Part shown: piece by piece, positions 1 through 8,798 of the stretch | Layout: each line of letters opens with the position of its first letter | Position numbering within the stretch: position 1 is the first letter of the stretch | Assembly: GCA_022710485.1 (NCBI GenBank) | Contig: JAKLGU010000002.1 | Span: 190,682-254,681, forward strand | From: Gemmatimonadota bacterium | GTDB lineage: Bacteria; Gemmatimonadota; Gemmatimonadetes; Gemmatimonadales; GWC2-71-9 | Direction of reading: 5' to 3' | Length of the DNA stretch: 64,000 bases | Made by a program: the position numbers and the translations under genes | Notes under the pieces: model-generated | Databases searched by the model: none | Seen by the model: the letters and a program-made list of their open reading frames with translations, nothing else | Told to the model about the DNA's origin: nothing

Positions 1-346
1 TCCCACGGGATACTCGTTCAACCTCGACGGCTCCACGCTCTACCTGTCGGTGGCCGCGCTGTTCGTGGCCCAGGCTGCGGGCGCCGACCTGACGATCAGC
101 CAGCAGCTGGTCATCATGCTCACCCTGATGCTCACGAGCAAAGGGGTGGCCGCCGTGCCCCGGGCGTCGCTGGTCATCCTCTCGGGGGCGCTCGCCACCT
201 TTGGCCTGCCCCTCGAGGGCGTGGCCGTGATCCTCGGCGTGGACGCCTTCATGGACATGGCGCGCACATCGGTGAATCTGCTGGGCAACTGCCTGGCGTC
301 GGCGGCGATGGCGCGGTGGGAGGGAGAGGCGGAGTTCGAGACGTAG
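1..346 (+). CDS. Dicarboxylate/amino acid:cation symporter, C-terminal part (cut by window edge)
   Basis: Only the last 114 residues are present; the frame is open from base 2. The visible part opens with PTGYSFNLDGSTLY, the signature of the DAACS family (GltP/DctA), and ends with GVDAFMDMARTSVNLLGNC, the conserved last transmembrane stretch that helps bind substrate carboxylate and sodium. These carriers import glutamate, aspartate or C4-dicarboxylates across the inner membrane. The exact substrate cannot be judged from this fragment. The stop is followed directly by a short GGGCAGCA tandem repeat, and the next gene converges on it. Confidence 0.9.
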   Translation, partial: PTGYSFNLDGSTLYLSVAALFVAQAAGADLTISQQLVIMLTLMLTSKGVAAVPRASLVILSGALATFGLPLEGVAVILGVDAFMDMARTSVNLLGNCLASAAMARWEGEAEFET

Positions 347-348
347 GC

Positions 349-391
349 GGGGCAGCAGGGCAGCAGGGCCGCAGGGCAGCAGGGCAGCAGC
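349..391. repeat. GGGCAGCA short tandem repeat between convergent genes
   Basis: About five imperfect copies of an 8-9 nt unit (GGGGCAGCA type) fill the gap between the symporter stop and the gluQ stop. A related array (GGGGCAGC, four copies) lies downstream of nagB at 57694-57725. No clear terminator hairpin is seen here. Confidence 0.6.
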
Positions 392-1312
392 CTAGCCAAG
401 GCCGAACAATGAAGGAAGCTCCGAAGGGTGGAGCGGACGCACCTCCGGCAGGAGGCCGGTGGCGGCCGCCGCCGCGCCCAGGACATCCTCCGGTGCCAAC
501 CCGGCGGCCCGCATCTCACGAATCCCCGTGTCCCGGTTGGCCTTGCTCAGCTTGGCTCCGGTGGGCCCGTGGATCAGGGGATGGTGGAGGTACCGTATCG
601 GCGTGGTGCGGCCGAGCAGGCGGGCCAGCCGCAGCTGGCGGCCGGTGGACTCGAGCAGGTCCTCGCCGCGGACGACGAGGTCCACCTCCTCGAGCCAGTC
701 GTCCACCGTGACGGCGAACTGGTAGGTCCATTGCCCCAGGCGGTCGCGGGCCAGGAGATCGCCGCACTGTGCCGCGGGGTCCTGCGCCCGATCGCCGAGC
801 CGGAGATCCGCGAATCGTTCCATCCCCGGTTGGATCCGCACCCGGACCCCTCGTCCAGCCGCCAACGCCAGCCCGCGATCCCGGCAATGTCCGTCGTAGG
901 GCGTCTCCACGTTCGGAAGGTCCGCTGCCGATTCGTGCAACCGACGACGTGAGCAGTCGCAGGCGTAAACCAGTCCTTCGCCAGCGAGTCTTGCCAGCTC
1001 CCGCTCGTACACCGCGTCGCGATCACTCTGACGATACTCGCACCGGCCGGCCCGATACTCCGCTGGGTGGCCAAGGTCAGGCTCCAGGCCGAGCCACTCG
1101 AGGTCCTCGAACAAGGCCTGCTCGTACGCGGGGCGGGAGCGGCCACGGTCGTGGTCCTCGACACGGAGCAGGACCCTGCCGCCAAGGGCGCGGGCGACCC
1201 CCCAGACCCAGACCGCGCTCGCCGCGTGACCGAGGTGCAGGTAACCGGTCGGCGCCGGTGCAAACCGGGTCAGCGGGCGGGGGGGCGCGTCGGAAGGGAG
1301 CAGGAAGGGCAT
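392..1312 (-). CDS. gluQ: Glutamyl-Q tRNA(Asp) synthetase
   Basis: A 306-aa truncated class I glutamyl-tRNA synthetase that lacks the anticodon-binding domain. The family attaches glutamate to the queuosine base at position 34 of tRNA-Asp. Visible signatures are the HIGH motif (HLGHA, residues 26-30), the KMSKS-like KLSKA (254-258), and the zinc site CxC...YxxxC (C118, C120, Y139, C143) typical of GluQ. I chose the ATG at 1312, which removes a 12-residue extension beginning with GTG at 1348: a TATCAT hexamer at 1320-1325 lies 7 nt upstream of this ATG, suggesting a nearly leaderless transcript. The DUF3300 gene diverges from it. Confidence 0.9.
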   Translation of the reverse strand: MPFLLPSDAPPRPLTRFAPAPTGYLHLGHAASAVWVWGVARALGGRVLLRVEDHDRGRSRPAYEQALFEDLEWLGLEPDLGHPAEYRAGRCEYRQSDRDAVYERELARLAGEGLVYACDCSRRRLHESAADLPNVETPYDGHCRDRGLALAAGRGVRVRIQPGMERFADLRLGDRAQDPAAQCGDLLARDRLGQWTYQFAVTVDDWLEEVDLVVRGEDLLESTGRQLRLARLLGRTTPIRYLHHPLIHGPTGAKLSKANRDTGIREMRAAGLAPEDVLGAAAAATGLLPEVRPLHPSELPSLFGLG

Positions 1313-1319
1313 GGCAGGA

Positions 1320-1325
1320 ATGATA
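1320..1325 (-). promoter_or_regulatory. Candidate -10 element (TATCAT) for gluQ
   Basis: TATCAT on the minus strand matches the sigma-70 -10 consensus at 5 of 6 bases and ends 7 nt before the chosen ATG, predicting a 1-nt leader. No convincing -35 is visible. Confidence 0.4.
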
Positions 1326-1455
1326 GCGAGCGCCCGGAGCTTGCCCACGCTGCTTCACTATTGCGAGAGCGCGGGTTAAGGTACAGGCGCATCCGGGCCC
1401 CACCGTGCGGCGGCTGGATGCCCGGATACTTCGGACGGCGCGGGAGCGCATCTCG

Positions 1456-2802
1456 ATGAACTCGATGACCATTCATTCCCGACGGTGGCGGCAGGGCCGG
1501 CGATCGTTCCTGTCGCTCGCAGGGGTCCTTCTGCTCGTACATGCGGGGGCCGCCGTGGCCCAGGACAAGGCCGCGGCACCTTCCCCGAGCGGTAGCGCCT
1601 CTGCCGCCGCGGACACGGCAAAGCTCCCAATGGGGCAGATCGAGGCGCTGGTCGCCCCGATCGCACTCTATCCCGATCCCCTCCTGGCCCAGACCCTCGT
1701 CGCGGCCACCTACCCGCTCGAGATCATCCAGTTGCAGCAGTGGCTGGCGAAGCACCCCGGCCTCAAGGACAAGGCGCTGGCCGATTCGGTGGCCAAGCAG
1801 CCGTGGGACCCGAGCATCCAGTCGATGGCCGTACTGCCCGATGTGGTCAAGCGGCTCGCCGACGACATCCAGTGGACCACGGAACTCGGCAACGCCTTCC
1901 TGGCGCAGCAGACCGACGTGATGGACGCCGTGCAGGCGCTGCGCAAGAAGGCGGTCGAGAAGGGCGCCCTCGCCTCGAACGAGCAGCAGGTCGTTGATAC
2001 CCAAGTCGTCGAGAAGCAGACGGTCATCGTCGTCCAGCCCGCCAACCCCGACGTCGTCTACGTCCCGGTATACACCCCGACCGTCGTCTACGGTCCGCCG
2101 GCCTATTATCCCTATCCTCCCATCTACTACCCTCCGCCGCCGCCACCGGGAGCGTACTTCGTCGCATTCACGGCGGCCGTCGTATGGCGATCGGCCGTTT
2201 GGGGGGGCTCCTGCTGTTACGCCGGGTGGGGACACGGCGGCGGCAACACCGTCATCATCAACAACAACAACAATTTCAACCAGATCAACCACCGCGGTGG
2301 CACCGGCAACAACAACTGGCAGCATAACCCGTCGCACCGCGGTGGGGCGCCCTACCCCAACCAGAATGTCTCGAACAAGTACGGCGGCGGGCAGGGCCAG
2401 CGAGGCGGCGGCGCCAGCGCAAGCACGAGGCCGGCCGGTGGCGGCGCGGGCGGTGCTGCGGGTGGGCGCCCGAGCGCAGGCACGCAGCCAGCCGGCGGCG
2501 CGGGTGGGCGGCCATCCGCGGGCACCCAACCGGCTGGTGGCGGGGGCGCGCGGGTCCCGAACGCCAGCACCCAGCCGTCACGAGGCACTCCCAGCAACCA
2601 GGTCGGCGGCCGTGACGTCCCCAGCTCCCGCGGCGGCCAGAGCGGCTTCAGCGGCGGCCAGGGCGGGTACAGCGGCGCGAACGCCCGGGCGAGCAGTTCC
2701 CGTGGCGCCTCGAGCATGGGCGCGAGCAGTTACGGCGGCTCACGGGGTGGCGGCGGTAGCCGGGGCGGCGGAGGCTCGCGGGGCGGCGGGGGGAGGCGAT
2801 GA
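1456..2802 (+). CDS. DUF3300 domain-containing exported protein with Gly-rich tail
   Basis: 448 aa from the ATG at 1456, chosen because it gives a compact signal peptide ending in AGAAVAQ; the frame extends to a GTG at 1405. Residues about 60-220 form the DUF3300 domain (conserved blocks LVAPIALYPDPLLAQTLVAA and QPWDPSIQSMAVLP), of unknown function. A proline/tyrosine stretch follows (YPPIYYPPPPPPG), then asparagine-rich and low-complexity sequence with the repeat GGRPSAGTQPAGG twice and a C-terminal SRGGGG repeat. The protein is probably secreted or surface-attached. Its stop overlaps the DUF2950 start by 4 bp (ATGA), so the two are co-translated. This pairing is common in other proteobacterial and related genomes. 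Confidence 0.88.
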   Translation: MNSMTIHSRRWRQGRRSFLSLAGVLLLVHAGAAVAQDKAAAPSPSGSASAAADTAKLPMGQIEALVAPIALYPDPLLAQTLVAATYPLEIIQLQQWLAKHPGLKDKALADSVAKQPWDPSIQSMAVLPDVVKRLADDIQWTTELGNAFLAQQTDVMDAVQALRKKAVEKGALASNEQQVVDTQVVEKQTVIVVQPANPDVVYVPVYTPTVVYGPPAYYPYPPIYYPPPPPPGAYFVAFTAAVVWRSAVWGGSCCYAGWGHGGGNTVIINNNNNFNQINHRGGTGNNNWQHNPSHRGGAPYPNQNVSNKYGGGQGQRGGGASASTRPAGGGAGGAAGGRPSAGTQPAGGAGGRPSAGTQPAGGGGARVPNASTQPSRGTPSNQVGGRDVPSSRGGQSGFSGGQGGYSGANARASSSRGASSMGASSYGGSRGGGGSRGGGGSRGGGGRR

Positions 2803-3746
2803 TGAGGACCATGACCATGCGAATCCCATTTCGCCTTTGCGTGGCCGCCGCCCTTTGCGGCCTCCTCGCCGGGTGCGGCACGCGGGAAGATCCGGCCGCA
2901 TCCATGCCCGAGCGGACATTCGCGACTGCGGAGGAGGCGGCGACGGCGCTGGTCGCCGCCGCTGAGCGGTTCGATGTGCCGGAACTGAAGGCGATCCTGG
3001 GCTCGGCGGGAGAGCCGCTGGTGGCGTCTGCCGACACCGTGGCGGACCGGAACCACGCCACGGCCTTCGCGGCGGAAGCCCGCGTGCAGCAGCGGCTCGA
3101 GTTCGATTCCTCGGGGACGTCCGCGGTGCTGAGCGTGGGCGCCGAGAACTGGCCGATGCCGATTCCCATCGTCGCGCAGGACGGCCGGTGGTACTTCGAC
3201 GCCGCCACAGGCAAGGAGGAGATCCTCCGCCGGCGCATCGGCCAGAACGAGCTCGACGCGATCACGATGTGCCGCGGGTTTGTCGAGGCCCAGCGCGCGT
3301 ATGCCCTCGTCCGGCACGACGGGTCGCTCCTCAATCAGTACGCCCAGCGCATCGTCAGTACGCCCGGCAAGCAGGACGGCCTCGCGTGGCAAAGCGCCGA
3401 CGGCACCTGGGAAGGCCCGGTGGGAGAGGAGATCGCCCGCGTCATCACCGAGGGCTACTCGGACCGCAGCCAGCCGTTCCACGGGTACTACTACAAGGTG
3501 CTCAAGGGCCAGGGGCCGGCCGCGCCGCTGGGCGCAATGGACTTCATGGTCGAAGGGGCGATGATCGGCGGGTTCGCCCTCGTGGCCGCGCCGGCGGACT
3601 ACGGCGTGACCGGCATCCAGACCTTCATCGTGAGCTGGGAGGGCGTCGTCTACCAGAAGGATCTCGGCGACCAGACGCTCGACACCTTCCGTACGATGGA
3701 GCTCTACAACCCCGATTCGACGTGGACGGCGGTGGAGCTGCCCTGA
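2799..3746 (+). CDS. DUF2950 family lipoprotein
   Basis: 315 aa. The N-terminus has a signal peptide with a lipobox ending LLAGC (acylated C26 if the first ATG is used; ATGs also lie at residues 2, 5 and 7). The rest matches the DUF2950 family: WYFDAATGKEEILRRRIGQNEL and YHGYYYKVL-type blocks (here FHGYYYKVLKGQG), ending FIVSWEGVVYQKDLG. The biochemical function is unknown. It overlaps the DUF3300 gene by 4 bp and is almost certainly its functional partner at the envelope. No terminator is obvious directly after it; the hairpin at 3807-3826 is oriented for the tRNA on the other strand but could serve both. Confidence 0.88.
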   Translation: MMRTMTMRIPFRLCVAAALCGLLAGCGTREDPAASMPERTFATAEEAATALVAAAERFDVPELKAILGSAGEPLVASADTVADRNHATAFAAEARVQQRLEFDSSGTSAVLSVGAENWPMPIPIVAQDGRWYFDAATGKEEILRRRIGQNELDAITMCRGFVEAQRAYALVRHDGSLLNQYAQRIVSTPGKQDGLAWQSADGTWEGPVGEEIARVITEGYSDRSQPFHGYYYKVLKGQGPAAPLGAMDFMVEGAMIGGFALVAAPADYGVTGIQTFIVSWEGVVYQKDLGDQTLDTFRTMELYNPDSTWTAVELP

Positions 3747-3806
3747 CCCCGCTTCGTACCCGCGCACGCACGGGGCGATGATCCGCGCCATTCGCACCAC
3801 GACAAA

Positions 3807-3826
3807 GGCCCTCCACCTGGAGGGCC
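3807..3826 (-). terminator. Intrinsic terminator after tRNA-Cys
   Basis: A perfect 9-bp inverted repeat (GGCCCTCCA, loop of two, TGGAGGGCC). On the minus strand it is followed by TTTGTC, as expected for a terminator of the tRNA gene 20 nt upstream. Confidence 0.7.
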
Positions 3827-3845
3827 TAAGTCGTTCTGGGGCAAG

Positions 3846-3917
<72 letters not shown>

Positions 3918-4030
3918 GGGAGGGTTAACATCGCTACGAGGGGGCCAATTCTCAAGGTTGCTCCTCTTCCACAGGAAACCCCGGCTGCTCGGCCCCGTAG
4001 GGCATCCATTCCCAACCGACGAGTCCCCTG

Positions 4031-5371
4031 ATGCGCCGCACCGCCCTCGCCAGCGCCCCGCTCCTCCTAGCCTGCCTCGTCGCCCCGGCGGGCGCCCAGG
4101 AGGACGTGATGACGCTGCGGGCTGAGCGGCTCACGCCCGACCTGACGGTCCTCTCGGGATTCGCCAACGGGAACATCCTCGCGCTGACCGGGCCGGACGG
4201 CACCCTCCTGGTGGATGCACAGAGCGCGAAACGCGTCGGCCTGGCCGACTCGGTCCTGGCCAGCCTCGGCGCCCCGCCCGTGCGGTGGGTCATCAACACC
4301 CACTACCACGGTGACCATGTCGAGGGCAATGCGCTCTTCCGCGGGCGCGGGGCCGAGGTCGTCGGACAGGAACGGCTCCCGGTGCAGATGGTGAAGGACA
4401 CGACCATCACGTCGTGGGGCGACTGGCACCGGACGCCGGCCGCGCCCGCCGCGATCCCGACCCGGACCTTCCGCGATTCGCTCACGATGCGCGTCAACGG
4501 ACAGCGCGTCGTCGTGACGCACATCCCCGCCGCGCACACCGACGGCGACGCCATCGTCTGGCTCCCCGAGGCCAACGTGATGCACATCGGCGACCTCTTC
4601 GAACACCAGGCACCGCCCTTCATCGACTGGTGGGTGGGTGGACGGCTTGCGGGGATGCTCGCCGGGGTGGACTGGGGGCTCGCGCACAGCGACAGCGCGA
4701 CGCGCATCGTGCCCGGCCACGGACCGGTGGGCACCCGCGGCGACCTGCTCCGGTACCGCGAGATGCTGCTGGGCCTGGGCACGGCCGTGGCCGGTCACGT
4801 CAACGCGGGAGACGGCGTCGAGGAGACGCAGGCCGCCCACCCCGCGGCACCGTGGCAGCCGATGCTCGGCAGCCAGCGGCGGATGGACGCGCTCGTGGCG
4901 CTCCTCTACCTCGGGCTGACGGAATTCGAGTCCGCCGCCCTCAAGCCCAGGCTCGTTCCCGGCACCCCGGAGGCGCGCCTGCCCTGGCTCATCGGCTGCT
5001 GGGCGACCTCACGGAACGGACGGACCATTGAGGAGCGCTGGACCGTGGCGCCCGACGGATCGCTCGCCGGACGTGGACGGACGCTCCGCGAGGGCCGAGT
5101 GGTCGACTCGGAGGTCGTGCGCATCACCGTGGACCAGGGATCGCTGCGCTACACCGCCAATCCCCAGGGCCAGGCCGAAGCGGTGTTCGTCGCGTCCGAC
5201 GTGACGGACAGCAGCGTGACCTTCGCGAACCCGGCCCACGACTTCCCCACCCGGATCACCTACCGTCAGGGCGCCGGTGCGCGGCTCTTCGCCGAGATCG
5301 CCGGCCCCGGGAGCCAGGGCGAACGGGTGATCCCCTTCCCCTACGCGGCGGTGGTCTGCCAGGACGATTAG
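4031..5371 (+). CDS. Secreted metallo-beta-lactamase-fold hydrolase with C-terminal DUF6265-like domain
   Basis: 446 aa with a signal peptide (residues 1-22, ending APAGAQ). Residues about 30-290 form an MBL domain: the zinc-binding motif HYHGDH (91-96), H169 in AAHTDGD, D188 in IGDLF and H230 in VPGHGP. The layout resembles subclass B3 and quinoprotein-relay-like MBL proteins, but the substrate cannot be predicted. The last 120 residues start with LPWLIGCWATS and contain EERW and FANPAHDFPTRITYR, the pattern of DUF6265/lipocalin-like domains, so this looks like a two-domain fusion. No Shine-Dalgarno is evident. Confidence 0.85.
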   Translation: MRRTALASAPLLLACLVAPAGAQEDVMTLRAERLTPDLTVLSGFANGNILALTGPDGTLLVDAQSAKRVGLADSVLASLGAPPVRWVINTHYHGDHVEGNALFRGRGAEVVGQERLPVQMVKDTTITSWGDWHRTPAAPAAIPTRTFRDSLTMRVNGQRVVVTHIPAAHTDGDAIVWLPEANVMHIGDLFEHQAPPFIDWWVGGRLAGMLAGVDWGLAHSDSATRIVPGHGPVGTRGDLLRYREMLLGLGTAVAGHVNAGDGVEETQAAHPAAPWQPMLGSQRRMDALVALLYLGLTEFESAALKPRLVPGTPEARLPWLIGCWATSRNGRTIEERWTVAPDGSLAGRGRTLREGRVVDSEVVRITVDQGSLRYTANPQGQAEAVFVASDVTDSSVTFANPAHDFPTRITYRQGAGARLFAEIAGPGSQGERVIPFPYAAVVCQDD

Positions 5372-5374
5372 TAT
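5369..5374 (+). promoter_or_regulatory. Candidate -10 element (TAGTAT) inside the upstream stop codon
   Basis: TAGTAT begins with the TAG stop of the MBL gene and ends 7 nt before the next ATG, predicting a 1-nt leader. The downstream gene has no Shine-Dalgarno. Confidence 0.4.
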
Positions 5375-5381
5375 TGCCCGG

Positions 5382-6698
5382 ATGACACCCGCTCCGTCCG
5401 GGCGCGGCCTCCCCATCGCGGGGCCGGCGCATCCTCCCCCCTTCTGGCTGACCGCCGAACACTTCGCCGCGGCCCTCCTCTGGCTCCTCGCGGGCGCGGC
5501 CGGATTGGTGGTCTCCGCGGGCGACCTGGCCTCTGGCAATTTCCTCGCGCCGCGCCTCCTCGCCGTCACCCACATGTTCACGCTCGGCGTGCTCACCACC
5601 ACCATCTTCGGCGCCCTCAACCAGTTCTTTCCCGGAGCGCTCGGCATCTCCATCCGGAGCGTGCGGGTGGCGCACTGGACCTGGATCCTGCACACCGCCG
5701 GCACGCTCACGCTCGTGACCGGGTTCTGGTTCTGGCGCCCCGCGATGCTGGGCGTCGGCTGGCTGCTCCTCTTCGCGGGGGTCTTCGGCTCCAGCTGGAA
5801 CCTCCTGCCCCAGCGCCGGAAGGCCCCGCGCGGCCTCGTCGTCGGTCGCTACGTCGCCGCCGGACACATCGCGCTGGGGACGGCGATGCTCGTGGCGCTG
5901 GCGCGCATCGGCAACAGTCTCGGCTGGTGGCCGCTCGACCGGATGGCCGTCGTGGTCAGCCACTTCCACCTGGCGGTCTTCGGGTTCGTGGTGTTCACGG
6001 CGGTCGGCGTCGGCAGCTGGATGCTGCCGATGTTCCTGCTGGCGGCCAGCGCGCCGACCTGGCCCCTGCGGTGGATCGGACCGGTGGGGATGTCGGGCCT
6101 CGCCATCCTGACGGCGGGGGCCCTGGGCGCCTGGCCCCTGCTGACACGCGCAGGCGGAACGCTCGTCCTCGCCAGCGCGCTGCTCTACCTCGTGCAGCTG
6201 GGGCTCTATTTCCGGAACGCGGAGCGGCGGCCGATGGACCCCGCCATGGCCCACGTGGCCGTCGGCGTGATGCACTTCGCACTGGCGGTGGTCCTGGGGG
6301 CGACGATCCTGGCGGGGAACACGTCCGTGCGGAGCTGGCTCGCCTACGGCCTGCTGGCCATCGTGGGGTGGCTGACGCTGCTGGTGGTGGGGGTGCTCTA
6401 CAAGATCTTCCCGTTCCTGGCGTGGATGAACCTCTTCGGGCCCCGCGCCGCGCAGGCCGGCGCGCCGAAGCAGGAAGACCTGACGTCGACAGCCATGGTC
6501 CGGCTGTCGCTGGCGCTGCTGACGCTGGGGGTCTGGGGCCTCGCGGGGGGCGTGCTGGCGGGGCACGCCCCGGTCATCCTGGCCGGCGCCTCGCTCTACC
6601 TGGCCGGTGTGCTCTCGGTGCTGGGCCAGTACGTGCGGATCGTGATGCTGGCCCGGCCCCTGCCGGCTCAGCGCACGGTCACGCTGTCCACGAAGTAG
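5382..6698 (+). CDS. Polytopic membrane protein, NnrS / oxidase subunit I-like
   Basis: 438 aa with about twelve predicted transmembrane helices. Histidines sit in helices as in the heme-copper oxidase subunit I and NnrS families: THMFTLGVLTTTIFGALNQF near residue 62, HTAG, HIALG and SHFHLAVFGFVVF near residue 195. Similar proteins occur in nitric oxide or respiratory gene clusters, where they are thought to bind heme or metal, but no partner subunit lies nearby here. The start ATG lies 10 nt after the MBL stop. The 3' end overlaps the convergent small membrane gene by 31 bp. The family is fairly sure; the function is not. Confidence 0.65.
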   Translation: MTPAPSGRGLPIAGPAHPPPFWLTAEHFAAALLWLLAGAAGLVVSAGDLASGNFLAPRLLAVTHMFTLGVLTTTIFGALNQFFPGALGISIRSVRVAHWTWILHTAGTLTLVTGFWFWRPAMLGVGWLLLFAGVFGSSWNLLPQRRKAPRGLVVGRYVAAGHIALGTAMLVALARIGNSLGWWPLDRMAVVVSHFHLAVFGFVVFTAVGVGSWMLPMFLLAASAPTWPLRWIGPVGMSGLAILTAGALGAWPLLTRAGGTLVLASALLYLVQLGLYFRNAERRPMDPAMAHVAVGVMHFALAVVLGATILAGNTSVRSWLAYGLLAIVGWLTLLVVGVLYKIFPFLAWMNLFGPRAAQAGAPKQEDLTSTAMVRLSLALLTLGVWGLAGGVLAGHAPVILAGASLYLAGVLSVLGQYVRIVMLARPLPAQRTVTLSTK

Positions 6699-7066
6699 CT
6701 GGTCTCCCCGAAGCAGGTCGTGGGGATGCCCTTGTGCTCCGTGTAGTGCACGGCGATGTGCTTCCCGATCGCGTCGCGGAGCTGCTGTGCCACCTCGTCG
6801 TCGCGCACGCTGAACGCCCACAGCACCGGCATGACGCCCGGCACCGACGTCATGGCCAGCTCCCCCTCGTACGTCTTGCAGATCCAGCCCTTCTCCGAAA
6901 ACTTCTGGAGGATGCCCGCCCGCTCCCCGTCGGAGAAGTCCCAGGCGAGCGCCGACCAGGTGTAGAGGACGAACAGCGCGATCGGCGCGAGCAGCACGCC
7001 CAGGAGGATCAGCTTGGTCTTCCGCTTCAGGCCGCGGCGGGGGGCTTCCGGCACTGGCTCCGTCAT
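6668..7066 (-). CDS. Small membrane-anchored protein of unknown function
   Basis: 132 aa from the ATG at 7066; the open frame runs further upstream, but a basic N-terminus (RRGLKRKTK) followed by one transmembrane helix (LILLGVLLAPIALFVLYTW) makes this start convincing. The soluble part contains DGERAGILQKFSEKGWICKTYEGEL and a C-terminal TTCFGETSYFVDSV. I recall proteins with this SEGERAG...KGW..KTYEGEL pattern being labelled 6-phosphogluconate dehydrogenase in databases; nothing here supports that label. It lies 61 nt downstream of, and on the same strand as... the beta-barrel gene that ends at 7128, and may be co-transcribed with it. Confidence 0.75.
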   Translation of the reverse strand: MTEPVPEAPRRGLKRKTKLILLGVLLAPIALFVLYTWSALAWDFSDGERAGILQKFSEKGWICKTYEGELAMTSVPGVMPVLWAFSVRDDEVAQQLRDAIGKHIAVHYTEHKGIPTTCFGETSYFVDSVTVR

Positions 7067-7127
7067 GACGACTCCAGGGAGAACGGGACGACAGGAAAGT
7101 AGGGGCGCGACGGCCGTCGCGACAGCG

Positions 7128-8729
7128 TTAGCGGGCCGGCCGTTGCGCGTTGAGGCTGAAGACGAATCCGCGGCCGAGCGAGACGACCCACCCGGACCCG
7201 ACGGCATCGTTCGCGAAGCGCCACGACAGGTCCACCCGGGACACGATGCCCTGCGATGACCGCGTCTGCGCGATCCGCAACCCGAGCCCCACGTCCGTTC
7301 CTGTCCGCTCCGGACTTCCGCTCCACCACGCCCCGCCGTAATCCACGTAGGCCGCCACCCCCACGCTCACCACGCCAAAGACGTTCGGCCAGATCAGCCT
7401 CCGCGCCTCCGCCGTCGTGAAGAAGGCCCGGTTGCCGGTGAAGCTGTGGACGCCGAAGGCCCGCGGTCCGCTGGTCAGCCCCAGGTCGAATTCGTAACCT
7501 GGCGCGGGGTCGGTCAGCCACCCGGCGCTGCCGTGCCACACGAGCTGGGAGTTCGAGTCGGGGTTCCAGGCCACGGTCGTGGCCAGCACGGTCCCGCCGG
7601 AGTCCACGCCTTCGGCGTTGATGAGTCCATCGGAGATCCCGTTGAGGAGAATGAACCCGTTTCGAAACGGCGCCCCGAGGCGCAGGGCCGCGAACAGGCC
7701 GATGCCGGCCGTGTCGTAGCCGAAGAAGGCCGGCGCCGCGTAGACGCCGGTCGTCAACGTGGTGCTGAGGTCGATGTCCTCGGTCCGCGAAAAGGTCTGG
7801 AAGCCCGTCCGAGCGATGTAGCGCACACGGGATGACTCGAGGAAGGCGCCGAACGCGGCGGTGACGGTCTGCGGGATCGGGCCGCTGTCGGCAGCGGGCT
7901 GGTAGTTGTCGCGCACCACCTGAGCCAGCGCCCCGACCCGCGTATAGCGGCGTTTCCCCCGGCTTACCGCCCACGCCGCCGTCGTCCGGATTGCGCCCAT
8001 CACGTGGTCGAGGGTGTCCACCGGCTCGTCGATGCCGTCGAGGTACTGGTAGACCGTTTCGTCCCGGTAGTCCGCGATGATGGAGAACCCGCGTGCGTCG
8101 GTTACCGAGTAGAACGGACGGATCACGCGGCCGCGGAGCACGGTGCCGTCCGAACGGTCTTCCCAGCGCGCCCCGACCCCGACATTCGACCCCAGGAACC
8201 GCGGCTGCGAGGCCTCGAGCGCGAAGGTGGTCCGGACCGGGTCGGAGGAGAACGACACGCCGGCGCGGCTGGCGGTGCCCAGGAAGTTGTCCTCCAGGAA
8301 GGAAAAGCCGATCGCCACCTCGTTGCCCACGGTCCGGAGGCGGCCCCCGACCCGCGTGGTCCATCCGTCGCGGGTGGTCACCCGCATCCCGACCCCGCCG
8401 CTGTCGGCAGGGACGGAGTCGATGCGGACGTCGCGGAAGATGCCCAACGCCCGGAGGTTGCGGGCCGACTCGGCCACGAGCACCGAGTCGTAGGGTTTCC
8501 CCACGCGGAAGAGAAGCTCGCGCTGGATGACCTGGGCCCGGGTCCTGAAGTGCAGGCCGTTCACCAGCCGCTCGACCCAGTGGTTGGCCTCGGCCGAGTC
8601 GAAGATCTCCTGCCGGTTGAGCTCGATGCCGCGGATGACAGGCGGCCGAACGGAATCGCCCGCCACTTGCGCGGCGGCCACGGCGGGGAGGAGGAGGAGC
8701 GCAAGAGCGAGGGTGAGGCGGCGGGCCAG
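7128..8729 (-). CDS. Outer-membrane beta-barrel protein with POTRA-like N-terminus (BamA/TamA-like)
   Basis: 533 aa if translation begins at the CTG at 8729. The reading frame from the first GTG (8681) would delete most of an obvious signal peptide (LARRLTLALALLLLPAVAAA), and no ATG, GTG or TTG exists between that GTG and the upstream stop. The CTG has GGAG 6 nt upstream. After the signal, residues about 25-130 resemble one POTRA-type module (FRVGKPYDSVLVAESARNLR, then GIFRDVRIDSVP), and the remainder alternates polar and hydrophobic residues typical of a beta-barrel ending in a Phe/Leu-rich strand (GRGFVFSLNAQ). It may assemble or export something at the outer membrane. A single POTRA is unlike BamA (five). 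Confidence 0.7.
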   Translation of the reverse strand: MARRLTLALALLLLPAVAAAQVAGDSVRPPVIRGIELNRQEIFDSAEANHWVERLVNGLHFRTRAQVIQRELLFRVGKPYDSVLVAESARNLRALGIFRDVRIDSVPADSGGVGMRVTTRDGWTTRVGGRLRTVGNEVAIGFSFLEDNFLGTASRAGVSFSSDPVRTTFALEASQPRFLGSNVGVGARWEDRSDGTVLRGRVIRPFYSVTDARGFSIIADYRDETVYQYLDGIDEPVDTLDHVMGAIRTTAAWAVSRGKRRYTRVGALAQVVRDNYQPAADSGPIPQTVTAAFGAFLESSRVRYIARTGFQTFSRTEDIDLSTTLTTGVYAAPAFFGYDTAGIGLFAALRLGAPFRNGFILLNGISDGLINAEGVDSGGTVLATTVAWNPDSNSQLVWHGSAGWLTDPAPGYEFDLGLTSGPRAFGVHSFTGNRAFFTTAEARRLIWPNVFGVVSVGVAAYVDYGGAWWSGSPERTGTDVGLGLRIAQTRSSQGIVSRVDLSWRFANDAVGSGWVVSLGRGFVFSLNAQRPAR

Positions 8730-8798
8730 AGGAGACTCCGGGAGCTCGATCGGATGTGAGGGAGCCGGGCTGCCCCCGTCCAGCGGAATGGACGAAGG

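Noticed and set aside
349..391. Tandem repeat considered as a CRISPR fragment
   Set aside because: Units of 8-9 nt without unique spacers; no cas gene in the window.
6668..7066. Label 6-phosphogluconate dehydrogenase for the 132-aa protein
   Set aside because: No Rossmann fold or NADP motif; it is a single-helix membrane protein of another kind.
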